Below are positions 46,901-55,198 of a stretch of DNA of 64,000 nucleotides, in pieces; position 1 is the stretch's first letter, and each line of letters opens with the position of its first letter. A program made the position numbers and the translations under genes. The notes beneath the pieces are model-generated. The model was given only the letters and a program-made list of their open reading frames with translations. It was not told the DNA's origin and made no database searches. This DNA is from CAWHMS01 sp963830495 (lineage in GTDB: Bacteria; Actinomycetota; Actinomycetes; Propionibacteriales; Nocardioidaceae): assembly GCA_963830495.1 (NCBI GenBank), contig CAWHMS010000003.1:248001-312000 (forward strand). The letters are read 5' to 3'.

Positions 46901-48222
46901 GACCGGGTGGCGTCGCATTGCTCAACCCGTCCACGGGCGATCTCGAGCAGCAGATGAAGGGCGGCCGCAACGACGACGGGTTCTACCTGAACTTCTCGGC
47001 GGACGGTGCTCGGCTCACCACGGTGGTGTTCACCAGCAGGGAGGCGCTCGTCTGGGAGGTCGCATCAGGCGATCTGATGGCGCGTCTGCCACTGGCCGAG
47101 GGCGGGGAGGTCGCGGATCTCGCCGCGGACGGCTCAACCCTCTACACCGCGGGGGATGCCCATGCGCTGCGCCAATGGGACATCGCAGGTGACCGTCAGT
47201 TCATCGCTCAGGCTGCCTTCGCGCCTGACCCTGTCGACCTCAGCTTCGTCCGGCCTTCCCCGGGTGGCGAGTACATCGCCTACCCCTTCTATGACGTCAT
47301 TACCTTCTTCGACGTCGAGGCCAACGCGGCGGGCGAACCGGTCGATCGAGGACGCGGCTACCGTCGCCGAATCGAAGACGGGAGCTGGCATCCCGACGGA
47401 GTCAACTTCGCCCTGGCAACCGGTGGTGAGATCCGGATCTGGGACGCCGGCACCGGTGAGCTCGTTCGCTCTGCCACTCCCTCCGGACCTCGTGTGACTT
47501 CCGTCGACTTCAGCACGGACGGGAGTCGGCTCGCGACAAGCGAGCTCTCCGGCCGCGTGACCATGCTCGACGCCGGCACCCTGCGGCCGATAGGCCGCTC
47601 GGTGCAGCTCGATGAATCGGTCTGCTGCATCACTGCAGGTCCGGACAACCAATCCGCCTTCGTGCTCACCGGGGATGGCGATGCCTCAGGATTCTGGCAG
47701 GGCTCGTACACCGGCTGGGCCTTATTGGACCTCAGCTCCGGCACCGTCACCAAGTCGGGCGAGCTGGGGTTTAGAGCCGGCGCACTTGACTTCTCGCCGG
47801 ACGGCCGACATGTCGCCGTCGGCGGGGCAGACGGGGAGCTGCTCGTGCTCGATCTTGAGTCGGGTACGTCGGTAGGACCTCCGGTGGTAATCCACGACAC
47901 GGTGCTCGCCCTGACCTACTCCGCCGATGGCCGGCAACTGTTGACGTCGGGAGCGGACGCGAGCAACGGCTTGTGGGATGGCCAGACGGGCAGGCTTTCG
48001 GCTCGAGTGGTGACGCCGCACCGCTTCACCGAGGCGGGTTTCGGTGACGAGCCGGACGTCGTACTCATCGCACCACTGTGGGGCGGCGCGGTCTACGAGT
48101 GGAACACCGACGTCGAGTACGCCGTCGACTACGCCTGCCGGGTAGCAGGGCGCGACTTCACCGAGGCGGAGTGGGCGGAGGAGTTCGGCGATCGCCCCTA
48201 CCAGCACGTGTGCCGCTCGTAG
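43978..48222 (+). CDS. SARP-STAND-WD40 transmembrane regulator
   Basis: A 1414-residue regulator. Domains: OmpR-type winged helix of the SARP class (about 12-95, VSADQLADAVWGE, LQGCVVRLRKALG), BTAD helical domain (about 100-245), a novel STAND NTPase (CPYQGLTPYDVDDSDAFFGR, Walker A GPSGSGKS 305-312, Walker B VLLVD 354-358), a helical arm, one transmembrane helix (about 672-694) and a C-terminal beta propeller with WD40-like repeats (about 755-1390, repeated FSPDGR, FSADGR and WD/WE ends). The propeller would lie outside or at the membrane if the helix is inserted, a puzzle for a DNA-binding N-terminus inside. The start is TTG 43978 or GTG 44014. It is probably autoregulated through the heptamers upstream and controls the divergent secreted-protein genes. 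Confidence 0.88.
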   Translation: MTDRHSRPTVRVVGIAVLGPLQCDTAGSFGRRDRAVLTALAMCVGRAVSADQLADAVWGEAPPASSHKALQGCVVRLRKALGADVIETSAQGYRLVVPPDDVDFRRFERMVGRSRELLELGEPERASYVVMQALDLWRGRAFEDVESWSLAVIEGGRLEELRLEAEELHVDACLRTGRHLDVLANAESMVKAAPMRERRWTLLALAQYQAGRQTESLRTIHRVKSLLADKLGLDPGPELTSLEQSILRQDESLLTEGSVPASVTCPYQGLTPYDVDDSDAFFGRDDDVRACLDLLRSRDTLAVVGPSGSGKSSLVRAGVAAALRRDGLSVEVITPGAHPMQALSSVPDPSPRWVLLVDQCEEAFSLCDDESERRTFFAALVRWAETGPLVVAMRADRLSEVSAYPGFARLVERGLHLLGGMSQQGLRDAVEAPARQAGLLIEPGLVNLLVGEVEGTPGALPMLSHALLETWKRREGNTLTVAGYQATGGIRGAVAQSAEKVYTSIDPGRRQALRELVLRLVTAGAEGEPVRARVPRRLLSLDPEHEQLIDLLVASRLVTSDSGVVEIAHEALARAWPRLRAWLDDDMEGQRILHHLTGAADAWDSMGRPESELYRGIRLAQALQWRASRDAHLTDTEITFLAAAESKERSEQRAAAQRARAQGRLIRRLRGVVVGALVLLVAAIVAGGIAVQQKGNAEDNATAALTAQTSAEARRAGARALSTDDIDESMLLAAAGVQLDDSPETRSSLLAALGSHPELIASTQMAGSRVVYFDVSPDGRTVATYDTTNHVRLYEIASGDLAAEFQAGSDRLLAWESGKVRFSPDGRILAVTMAAPTRTPVMLLDARTLEPVERQLGGTEQWRWQGLGMTFSADGRHLATTMWRVEGSGDGTHATSTWAFEWDLVARSQPRRIALPDGGFGVALSGDGSVVYTSQPMTRHDTDGRSVPMKEPWGRPTAVEILEMSPNGQVLAASGPGGVALLNPSTGDLEQQMKGGRNDDGFYLNFSADGARLTTVVFTSREALVWEVASGDLMARLPLAEGGEVADLAADGSTLYTAGDAHALRQWDIAGDRQFIAQAAFAPDPVDLSFVRPSPGGEYIAYPFYDVITFFDVEANAAGEPVDRGRGYRRRIEDGSWHPDGVNFALATGGEIRIWDAGTGELVRSATPSGPRVTSVDFSTDGSRLATSELSGRVTMLDAGTLRPIGRSVQLDESVCCITAGPDNQSAFVLTGDGDASGFWQGSYTGWALLDLSSGTVTKSGELGFRAGALDFSPDGRHVAVGGADGELLVLDLESGTSVGPPVVIHDTVLALTYSADGRQLLTSGADASNGLWDGQTGRLSARVVTPHRFTEAGFGDEPDVVLIAPLWGGAVYEWNTDVEYAVDYACRVAGRDFTEAEWAEEFGDRPYQHVCRS

Positions 48223-48265
48223 GCAGGTCGGCGAGCTAACTGGCTGGCTGGCGGGTCCCGCTTTC

Positions 48266-48306
48266 GGCTGAGACTTCTGACCACCTGTGCGCGACATGCT
48301 TCAGCC
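48266..48306. repeat. Inverted-repeat element, family C copy 2 (diverged)
   Basis: GGCTGA (48266-48271) faces TCAGCC (48301-48306); flanks share TTCAGCCACA and CGACATG with copy 1 at 41711. It lies after the SARP gene, before the thiolase. Confidence 0.55.
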
Positions 48307-48378
48307 ACAGCGGGTGACAAGTCGTGGTGGTGAACGACGTAGGCTCGTGGCGACCCGCTGCAGACCAGGAGGAACAGC

Positions 48379-49599
48379 ATGCCTGAGGCCGTCATCGTCG
48401 CGACCGCCCGCTCCCCCATTGGGCGAGCCGGCAAGGGCTCGCTGCGGGAGGTCCGGCCGGACGATCTCGCCGCGTCGATGGTGGCTGCTGCCCTGGCGAA
48501 GGTGCCTGCGCTGGACCCGACCGACATCGACGACCTGATGCTCGGATGCGGCCTGCCCGGCGGCGAGCAGGGCTTCAACATGGCTCGCGTCGTCGCGATC
48601 ATGCTCGGCTACGACCACCTGCCCGGTACGACGGTCGCGCGCTACTGCGCATCCAGCCTGCAGACCTCCCGGATGGCGTTCCATGCGATCAATTCCGGAG
48701 AGGGCGACGTCTTCGTCTCCGCCGGCGTCGAGTGCGTCTCGCGCTACGTGCACGGCAACTCCGACTCGTGGCCGGACAGCCGCAATCCCCGCTTCGCCGA
48801 GGCTCAGCGGCGTACGACGACGACCGCCGAAGGCGGCGCAGATCCCTGGCACGATCCCCGACAGGATGGGCTGCTGCCCGACGTCTACATCCCCATGGGT
48901 CAGACGGCGGAGAACCTCGCTCAATCGCGAGGCATCTCGCGTCGCGAGCTCGACGAGTTCGGCGTACGCAGCCAGAACCTGGCCGAGGAGGCGATCAAGG
49001 CCGGCTTCTGGGAGCGCGAGATCGAGCCCGTGCTGCTGCCCGACGGCACGACGGTGACTGCTGACGACGGCCCTCGTCCGGGTGTAACCCTCGAGGCGGT
49101 CTCGGGGCTCAAGCCGGTCTTTCGCCCCGACGGACTGGTGACGGCCGGCAACTGCTGCCCGCTCAACGACGGCGCCGCCGCCGTCGTGATCATGAGCGAC
49201 ACGAGGGCCGCAGAGCTCGGCGTGACTCCGAAGGCGCGCATCGTGGCCACCGGGGTGACCGCGCTGTCGCCGGAGATCATGGGTCTCGGGCCGGTGGAAG
49301 CGTCGCATCAGGCGCTTGGCCGGGCCAAGATGACGATCGACGACATCGACCTGGTCGAGATCAACGAGGCCTTCGCGGCGCAGGTGGTGCCGTCGTACCA
49401 GGATCTCGGGGTTCCACTCGACAAGCTCAACGTCAACGGCGGAGCTATTGCCGTGGGTCACCCGTTCGGGATGACCGGAGCCCGGCTGCAGGCGACGATG
49501 CTGAACTCGTTGGATTTTCATGACCTGCAGGTCGGGCTGATCACCATGTGCGTGGGCGGCGGCCAGGGGATGGCGATGATCGTGGAGCGGCTGAGCTGA
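48379..49599 (+). CDS. Thiolase (acetyl-CoA C-acyltransferase)
   Basis: A 406-residue thiolase. Nucleophilic Cys90 lies in RYCASSLQTSRMAF, the NEAFAAQ motif near residue 332, His in VGHPFGMTGAR near 362 and the second Cys in MCVGGGQGMAM near 393. It acts in beta-oxidation or in acetoacetyl-CoA formation; the lack of fad neighbours does not tell which. ATG 48379 follows AGGAGGAACAGC, a strong ribosome binding site. Confidence 0.93.
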   Translation: MPEAVIVATARSPIGRAGKGSLREVRPDDLAASMVAAALAKVPALDPTDIDDLMLGCGLPGGEQGFNMARVVAIMLGYDHLPGTTVARYCASSLQTSRMAFHAINSGEGDVFVSAGVECVSRYVHGNSDSWPDSRNPRFAEAQRRTTTTAEGGADPWHDPRQDGLLPDVYIPMGQTAENLAQSRGISRRELDEFGVRSQNLAEEAIKAGFWEREIEPVLLPDGTTVTADDGPRPGVTLEAVSGLKPVFRPDGLVTAGNCCPLNDGAAAVVIMSDTRAAELGVTPKARIVATGVTALSPEIMGLGPVEASHQALGRAKMTIDDIDLVEINEAFAAQVVPSYQDLGVPLDKLNVNGGAIAVGHPFGMTGARLQATMLNSLDFHDLQVGLITMCVGGGQGMAMIVERLS

Positions 49600-49628
49600 C
49601 GCTGGCGTTGCCCGCTCGCGTGGCGCCA

Positions 49629-49682
49629 GGATTCATCCGAAGCTGCGCTGTGTCACTCAGCGGGCCACCTCCGGACGAATCC
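49629..49682. repeat. Inverted-repeat element, family A copy 7
   Basis: GGATTCATCCG (49629-49639) and CGGACGAATCC (49672-49682), 54 nt, in the gap between convergent thiolase and yceI. The centre is almost identical to that of copy 8. Confidence 0.85.
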
Positions 49683-49712
49683 TGGCCGCCCACCGAACTT
49701 CCACCCCGCCCG

Positions 49713-49766
49713 CCGTTCGTCCGAAGTTGCGCTGTGTCACTCAGCGGGCCACCTCCGGACGAATCC
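49713..49766. repeat. Inverted-repeat element, family A copy 8
   Basis: The left arm is eroded (TTCGTCCG at 49716-49723), the right arm CGGACGAATCC (49756-49766) intact. The inner 30 bases match copy 7 except for one base, so this is a recent tandem duplication, 84 bp apart. Confidence 0.85.
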
Positions 49767-49801
49767 TGGAGCGGAAGGAGAACAGTCGGCAGACATCGTG
49801 C

Positions 49802-50359
49802 TTAGCCTTGCAGGACGGCCTCGACCGCGATCACGACGGCGACCTTGTCACCGATCATGACCTTGTCGCCCTCGAGCGGGATATTGAAGTCGATGCCCCA
49901 CTCCTTGCGCGAGAGGGTGGTCGTCGCCTCGAGGCCGATGCGGCTAGCTCCCCAGGGGTCCGCGCCGGTGCCGAGGAAGTCGACCCCGAGCTCCACCGGC
50001 TTGGTGACGTCCTTGATGGTGAGGTCACCGGTCGCCACGAGCGCGTCGCCCTTCTGCCGGATGCCGGTCGAACGGAAGGTCATCTTCGGGGTCGACTCGA
50101 CCGAGAAGAAGTCGCTGGACCTCAGGTGCTTGTCGCGGTCGTCACTGCGGGTATCGACCGAGCTCAGCTCGATCGTGGCGTCGGCGCTGGATGCGAGCGG
50201 GTCGGCGGCGATCGTGATGGTGCCCCCGAAGTCACGGAACTGACCGCGCACCTTGCTCATCAGGTGACGCACGGTGAAGCCGACCTCGGAGTGGCCGGGA
50301 TCGATGACGTAGGTGCCGGACTGCAGGCCTTCGAACTGGGGTGCCAGGGTGCTGGTCAT
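49802..50359 (-). CDS. YceI-family lipocalin-like protein
   Basis: A 185-residue YceI protein: YVIDPGHSEVGFTVRHLMSKVRG near the start in two blocks, then ADATIELSSVDT, STGIRQKGDALVATGDLTIK and KEWGIDFNIPLEG. The fold is a beta barrel that binds isoprenoid-like lipids. There is no signal peptide, so it is cytoplasmic, unlike E. coli YceI. ATG 50359 with GGAG upstream. It is divergent from a MarR regulator, and two MarR-type palindromes lie between them. Confidence 0.92.
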   Translation of the reverse strand: MTSTLAPQFEGLQSGTYVIDPGHSEVGFTVRHLMSKVRGQFRDFGGTITIAADPLASSADATIELSSVDTRSDDRDKHLRSSDFFSVESTPKMTFRSTGIRQKGDALVATGDLTIKDVTKPVELGVDFLGTGADPWGASRIGLEATTTLSRKEWGIDFNIPLEGDKVMIGDKVAVVIAVEAVLQG

Positions 50360-50377
50360 GGAGGGGACTCCTCTAGA

Positions 50378-50438
50378 TAGTTGAGAGTTCAACTAGTACG
50401 CCGACAACCATACCGAAAAATGATTGAATACTCAACTA
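50378..50438. promoter_or_regulatory. Two MarR-type operators
   Basis: Site 1: TAGTTGA-GAGT-TCAACTA (50378-50395), a perfect palindrome. Site 2: TTGA-ATAC-TCAA followed by CTA (50424-50438), the same core. Their centres are about 43 bp apart, four helical turns, between yceI and marR. Site 2 ends 22 nt before the marR start. Confidence 0.75.
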
Positions 50439-50459
50439 GAAGCGATTAGTCTGTCGACC

Positions 50460-50984
50460 ATGGAGACGACCTGGCTCGACAGTGCCCAACAGCGTGCCTG
50501 GCGGTCCTACGTGCTCGGCACGACGCTGCTCCTGGAGCGCCTCGACCGTGACCTGCGTGCTCACGGTCTGTCGCTTCCAGAGTACGAGATCCTGGTGCGG
50601 TTGTCCGAAGCGGAAGGGATGCGGCTGCGGATGGCGGTGCTCGCCGACTCGGTCAAGAACTCCCGGAGCCGCATCACGCACACGATCGCCCGGATGGAGC
50701 GCAGCGGGCTCGTCGAACGCAAGTCCTGCCCGTCGGACGGGCGAGGCGTCTTCGCACAGCTCACCGATCACGGCTACCAGACCCTCGTCGACGCCGCCCC
50801 AGCGCATGTGGAGTCCGTACGTCGAGCGCTGGTCGACATCATCACCCGCGAAGACCTGCTGACCATCGGGCGCGCCTTCGCCGTCGTGGCAGCCGAGTTG
50901 GAGACAGGGCCGGAGGACCCGCTGCTCACCGCCGTTGCCGGACACCGGCGCGACGCCGACCACCCGTCCTCCGTCCGGGCCTGA
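50460..50984 (+). CDS. MarR-family regulator
   Basis: A 174-residue MarR repressor. The DNA-binding core is clear: LSLPEYEILVRLSEAEG, RMAVLADSVKNSRSRITHTI, then the wing ERKSCPSDGRGVFAQLTDHG. It likely represses yceI and itself through the two palindromes upstream. The inducer is unknown. ATG 50460 gives the expected N-terminus. Confidence 0.92.
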   Translation: METTWLDSAQQRAWRSYVLGTTLLLERLDRDLRAHGLSLPEYEILVRLSEAEGMRLRMAVLADSVKNSRSRITHTIARMERSGLVERKSCPSDGRGVFAQLTDHGYQTLVDAAPAHVESVRRALVDIITREDLLTIGRAFAVVAAELETGPEDPLLTAVAGHRRDADHPSSVRA

Positions 50985-51033
50985 CGTCCGGCGAGGTCAG
51001 GGCGTCGTACGCCGTCAGTGGCCACCTGCTCGC

Positions 51034-52518
51034 TCAGTGCAGGTGGTTGTCCTGATCCGCCAACGCCCGAGTGAGATACCAGTCCGCTGGCGCGATCAGG
51101 TCGTCCGCTGCCTGCGGTCCCCAGGTTCCGGCCGCGTACGGCTGGACCGGCGGCGGCGCGGCGAGCAAGGGCGTCGACACCTCCCACAATCGCTCGATGC
51201 CTTTGGCGGTGTTGAACAGCGTCCGGTCGCCGAGCATCGCGTCGTGAAGCAGGCGCTCGTACGCCTCGAGCTCTTGCCGGGGGTCGAAGTCAGAGCTGTA
51301 AACGAAGTCCATGTGCGCGCCACCGAGCTCCATCGTCGGGCCGGGGTCCTTGGACTGGAAGTCCACCCGGATGCTGCCCGGCTCGCCGATCTCGAACACC
51401 AAGACGTTGCCGTGGCAGGTGACGTCGACCGGGAACATGTCCAGTGGGGGCTGATGCAGTCTGAGGGTGATGACCCGCTTGCCGACGGGCAGCCGCTTAC
51501 CGGTGCGGAGACGGATCGGTACGCCGTCCCAGCGCGCGTTGTCGATCCGCGCCTCCAGCGCCACCATGGTCTCGGTGTCGGAGTCGCCGGGCACCTCCGG
51601 ATAGTCGCGGTAGCCGTCGTACTGACCGCGCACCACGGCGGCTGGGTCGAGGGGCTGCAGGGCGGCGAACACCCGCTGCTTCTCGATCGCGAGCGCTTCT
51701 GCGGTGATCGACGCGGGCGGCTCCATCGTGACGAAGCCGAGCGCCTGGAACAGGTGGGTGACCACCATGTCTCGGAAGGCGCCCGTGGCGTCGTAGAAGC
51801 TCGCCCGGTTCTGCACACCGAGCGTCTCCGGCACGTCGATCTGGATGTCGGCGACGTGCTCGGCCGACCAGATAGGCTCGAAGAGACGGTTGGCGAAGCG
51901 GATCGCCAGGATGTTCTGGACGTCCTCCTTGCCGAGGAAGTGGTCGATGCGGAAGATCTGCTCCTCACCGAACACCGAGTGCAGCACTTCGTTGAGCGAG
52001 CGCGCGGAGGCCACGTCGGTCCCGAACGGCTTCTCCAGGATCACCTTGGCGCCGTCGGCGGCCAGGTGGGCGCGGCCGATCGCGTCGACCATCTCGGCCA
52101 TGGCCGCAGGTGGGATCGAGAGGTAGTGCAGCAGCCCGGCTGATCCGCCCATGGCGCCCCTGGCTGAGGCGACGGCGGCAGCGAGCCCCGAGGAGTCGTC
52201 GGCGCTGCTCGGCACAAAGCTTAGCCGCGATACGAAGTCGTCCCATACCTGCCCCGAGGCAGGAATCCGGCCGAACTGTCCTACCACCTCGCGGGCGTGT
52301 TCGACGAAGTCGTCATTGCTCAGCTCGATGGGCGCCGTTCCGATGACCCGATAGCTCGGAGGCATCAGCCCCACAGCGGTCAGCTCGAAGAAACCGGGGA
52401 GCAGCTTGCGCGCGGCGAGGTCACCCGTGGCGCCGAACAGGACGATGACATGGTCGTCGGGCACGGTGTCCCGATGAGTGGCGACCCGTGCGGCCGGTCG
52501 CTCTTCATCGTCGATCAC
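51034..52518 (-). CDS. zwf: Glucose-6-phosphate 1-dehydrogenase
   Basis: A 494-residue first enzyme of the oxidative pentose phosphate pathway, making NADPH. Rossmann loop GATGDLA (29-35), substrate/catalytic RIDHFLGKE (190-198), and RTGKRLPVGK near 360. The start is GTG 52518, which overlaps the gnd stop as GTGA and implies coupling. It is the third gene of pgi-gnd-zwf. The opcA partner usual in actinobacteria is not adjacent. Confidence 0.96.
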   Translation of the reverse strand: MIDDEERPAARVATHRDTVPDDHVIVLFGATGDLAARKLLPGFFELTAVGLMPPSYRVIGTAPIELSNDDFVEHAREVVGQFGRIPASGQVWDDFVSRLSFVPSSADDSSGLAAAVASARGAMGGSAGLLHYLSIPPAAMAEMVDAIGRAHLAADGAKVILEKPFGTDVASARSLNEVLHSVFGEEQIFRIDHFLGKEDVQNILAIRFANRLFEPIWSAEHVADIQIDVPETLGVQNRASFYDATGAFRDMVVTHLFQALGFVTMEPPASITAEALAIEKQRVFAALQPLDPAAVVRGQYDGYRDYPEVPGDSDTETMVALEARIDNARWDGVPIRLRTGKRLPVGKRVITLRLHQPPLDMFPVDVTCHGNVLVFEIGEPGSIRVDFQSKDPGPTMELGGAHMDFVYSSDFDPRQELEAYERLLHDAMLGDRTLFNTAKGIERLWEVSTPLLAAPPPVQPYAAGTWGPQAADDLIAPADWYLTRALADQDNHLH

Positions 52519-53546
52519 GACGGCTTCTCGTGATGGCCGCCGAACTCGCTGCGCATCGCTGACTGCAGCTTCGCGGCGTAGCCTCCGAGGTCGCGCGACT
52601 CGAACCGCTCGTCGAGCGCGGCCGAGATGACCGTGGCCGGAACGCCCTCGTCGAGTGCGGCCATGAGGGTCCAGCGGCCCTCGCCGGAGTCCGAGATCCG
52701 ACCGGCGAAGTCCGTCAGCTCGGGCGAGTCCGCGAGCGCGGCCGCGGTCAAGTCCACAAGCCAGGAGCCGATGACCGATCCGCGCCTCCACACCTCGGCC
52801 ACCTCCGGTACGTCGATCTGGAACTGGTAGTACTGAGGGTCACGAAGCGGCGTCGTCTCCGCGTCGATCTCGGGGGGCCGCAAACCCGCATCCCCGTGGC
52901 GGATGATGGACAGCCCCTCGGCGATCGCCGCCATCATCCCGTACTCCACACCGTTGTGAACCATCTTGACGAAGTGGCCGGCGCCGTTGGGGCCGCAGTG
53001 GAGATACCCGTCTTGCGCCGTGCCGTCGGGTCGGTTGCGACCCGGAGTGGGCTCGGCGGAGCCCTCCCCCGGTGCGATGGACGCCCAGATCGGACGCAGC
53101 CGGCGGACCGGCTCCTCGTCGCCACCGATCATCAGGCAGTAGCCGCGATCCAGGCCCCAGACACCGCCGCTGGTGCCACAGTCGACGTAGTGGATGCCGC
53201 GGGGCCGCAGCTGCTCGGCTCTGGCGATGTCGTCGTGGTAGTAGGAGTTGCCGCCATCGATGATCGTGTCGCCCGCGTCGAGCACCTCGGCAAGCTCGTC
53301 GACGGTGCTCTGCACATAGCCGGCTGGGACCATGATCCATACGGCGCGCGGCGCCTCCAGCGCTGCAACGAGGCCATCGAGGTCGGCGGCGCCTTTCGCC
53401 CCCTCCTGGACCAGTGCGCTGACGGCGTCGGCGTTGACGTCGTACACGACACACGAGTGACCGTCGGCCATCAGCCGACGGACGATGTTCGCCCCCATCC
53501 GGCCCAGCCCGATCATGCCCAGCTGCATCGGTGTCGCCGTGGTCAT
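52515..53546 (-). CDS. gnd: 6-phosphogluconate dehydrogenase, decarboxylating (short type)
   Basis: A 343-residue enzyme that oxidises 6-phosphogluconate to ribulose 5-phosphate. NAD(P)-binding GLGRMG (13-18), substrate loop DGGNSYYHDD near 96-105, CGTSGGVWG near 122-130 and catalytic KMVHNGVEYG in the second third. The length and GGVWGLDRG segment place it in the shorter, GndA-like class, often NAD-preferring. ATG 53546 with AGGAGG 7 nt upstream. Middle gene of pgi-gnd-zwf. Confidence 0.95.
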   Translation of the reverse strand: MTTATPMQLGMIGLGRMGANIVRRLMADGHSCVVYDVNADAVSALVQEGAKGAADLDGLVAALEAPRAVWIMVPAGYVQSTVDELAEVLDAGDTIIDGGNSYYHDDIARAEQLRPRGIHYVDCGTSGGVWGLDRGYCLMIGGDEEPVRRLRPIWASIAPGEGSAEPTPGRNRPDGTAQDGYLHCGPNGAGHFVKMVHNGVEYGMMAAIAEGLSIIRHGDAGLRPPEIDAETTPLRDPQYYQFQIDVPEVAEVWRRGSVIGSWLVDLTAAALADSPELTDFAGRISDSGEGRWTLMAALDEGVPATVISAALDERFESRDLGGYAAKLQSAMRSEFGGHHEKPS

Positions 53547-53563
53547 GAGGTGTCCTCCTGCGG

Positions 53564-55198
53564 TCAGGTGCGTTTGAGGTGGCGATAGCGGCGGATGAGC
53601 GTGTTCGTCGAGGAGTCGTGGTCGAGCGCCGGCTCGGTCTCGGCCGTGAGCTGCGGGGCGATCTGGTTGGCGAGCACCTTCCCGAGCTCGACGCCCCACT
53701 GGTCGAAGGAGTCGATGCCCCAGACGGTCCCCTGGGTGAACACGCTGTGCTCGTACAGCGCCACCAGCGTGCCGAGCCGGTACGGGCTCATCACGTCGGT
53801 CAGGATGACGTTGGTCGGGCGGTTGCCCTCCATCACCCGGTGCGGTACGACGTCCGCGGCCGTGCCCTCCGCGCGGACCTCCTCGGCGGTCTTGCCGAAG
53901 GCAAGCGCCTTGGCCTGGGCGAAGACGTTGGCCGACAGCAGGTCGTGGTGGTCACCGAGCGGGTTGAGGGTCCTGGCGAAGCCGATCAGATCGACAGGAA
54001 CGATCGTCGTGCCCTGGTGGATGAGCTGATAGAAGCTGTGCTGCCCGTTGGTGCCCGGCTCACCCCAGTACACCGCCCCGGTGTCGGCGTCCACCTGACT
54101 TCCGCCGAGCGTCACGTGCTTGCCATTGGACTCCATCGTCAGCTGCTGCAGGTACGCCGGAAACCTCTTCAGGTACTGGTCGTAGGGCATGACCCCGACC
54201 GTCTGGCAACCGAGGAAGTTGCGGTTCCACACGGCCAGCATGCCCAGGATCACCGGCAGGTTCACCTCGAAGGGCGCTGTGCGGAAGTGCTCGTCCATGG
54301 CGTGGAAGCCGGCGAGGAGCTCGGCAAAGTGGTCTGGCCCGACGGCGATCATCGTGGACAAGCCGATGGCCGAGTCCATCGAGTAGCGACCGCCGACCCA
54401 GTCCCAGAAGCCGAACATGTTGGCAGTGTCGATCCCGAAATCCGCGACCCGCTCCGCGTTGGTCGAGACCGCGACGAAGTGCCTGGCGATCGCCGCCTCG
54501 TCGCCCAGCGCGTCGAGCACCCAGTCGCGTGCCGACATCGCGTTGGTCATCGTCTCGAGGGTGCCGAACGTCTTCGACGAGATCACGAACAGGGTCTCCG
54601 CCGGGTCGAGATCGCGCGTCGCCTCGACGAGGTCTGTCGCGTCGACGTTGGAGACGAAGCGGATCGTCAAGGCGCGGTCGGAGTAGGAGCGCAGCGCTTC
54701 GTAGGCCATCACCGGTCCCAGGTCCGAGCCGCCGATGCCGATGTTGACGACGTTGCGGATAGGTCGACCCGTGAGACCCAGCCAGGTGCCGGAGCGGACG
54801 GCCGTCGCGAAGGTGCTCATCCGGTCGAGCACACCGTGCACCTCGGCGACCACGTCGACGCCGTCCACGACCAGGTTCACGTCCCTCGGCATGCGCAGCG
54901 CGACGTGCAGCACCGCGCGGTCCTCCGACACATTGATGTGGTCACCGCGGAACATCGCCTCGATGCGCTCGGCGAGTCCGGACTGCTCGGCCAGCTCGAA
55001 CAGCAGCCGAAGGCTCTCGTCGTCCACGCGGTTCTTGGAGTAGTCGAGGTACAGCCCGGCAGCCTCGGCGTTCAAGCGTGCGCCGCGCTCCGGATCCGCG
55101 GCGAAGAGCTCGCGCAGATGCCGCTCGGACAGGTCGTCGTACCGCGCGGCCAGTGCCGGCCAGGCCGGTCGCTGCGACAGCGGAAGCGTGTCGGCCAT
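53564..55198 (-). CDS. pgi: Glucose-6-phosphate isomerase
   Basis: A 544-residue isomerase. The first SIS domain has GIGGSDLGP (154-162), the phosphate site has SSKTFGTLET, the catalytic Glu lies in GGRYSMDSAIG to NGKHVTL, and GTNGQHSFYQLIHQGT with its His is in the second half. It connects glycolysis to the pentose phosphate genes behind it (17-nt gap to gnd). ATG 55198 with GGGGAG 6 nt upstream. Divergent from cydA across 198 bp, which contain both promoters. Confidence 0.97.
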   Translation of the reverse strand: MADTLPLSQRPAWPALAARYDDLSERHLRELFAADPERGARLNAEAAGLYLDYSKNRVDDESLRLLFELAEQSGLAERIEAMFRGDHINVSEDRAVLHVALRMPRDVNLVVDGVDVVAEVHGVLDRMSTFATAVRSGTWLGLTGRPIRNVVNIGIGGSDLGPVMAYEALRSYSDRALTIRFVSNVDATDLVEATRDLDPAETLFVISSKTFGTLETMTNAMSARDWVLDALGDEAAIARHFVAVSTNAERVADFGIDTANMFGFWDWVGGRYSMDSAIGLSTMIAVGPDHFAELLAGFHAMDEHFRTAPFEVNLPVILGMLAVWNRNFLGCQTVGVMPYDQYLKRFPAYLQQLTMESNGKHVTLGGSQVDADTGAVYWGEPGTNGQHSFYQLIHQGTTIVPVDLIGFARTLNPLGDHHDLLSANVFAQAKALAFGKTAEEVRAEGTAADVVPHRVMEGNRPTNVILTDVMSPYRLGTLVALYEHSVFTQGTVWGIDSFDQWGVELGKVLANQIAPQLTAETEPALDHDSSTNTLIRRYRHLKRT

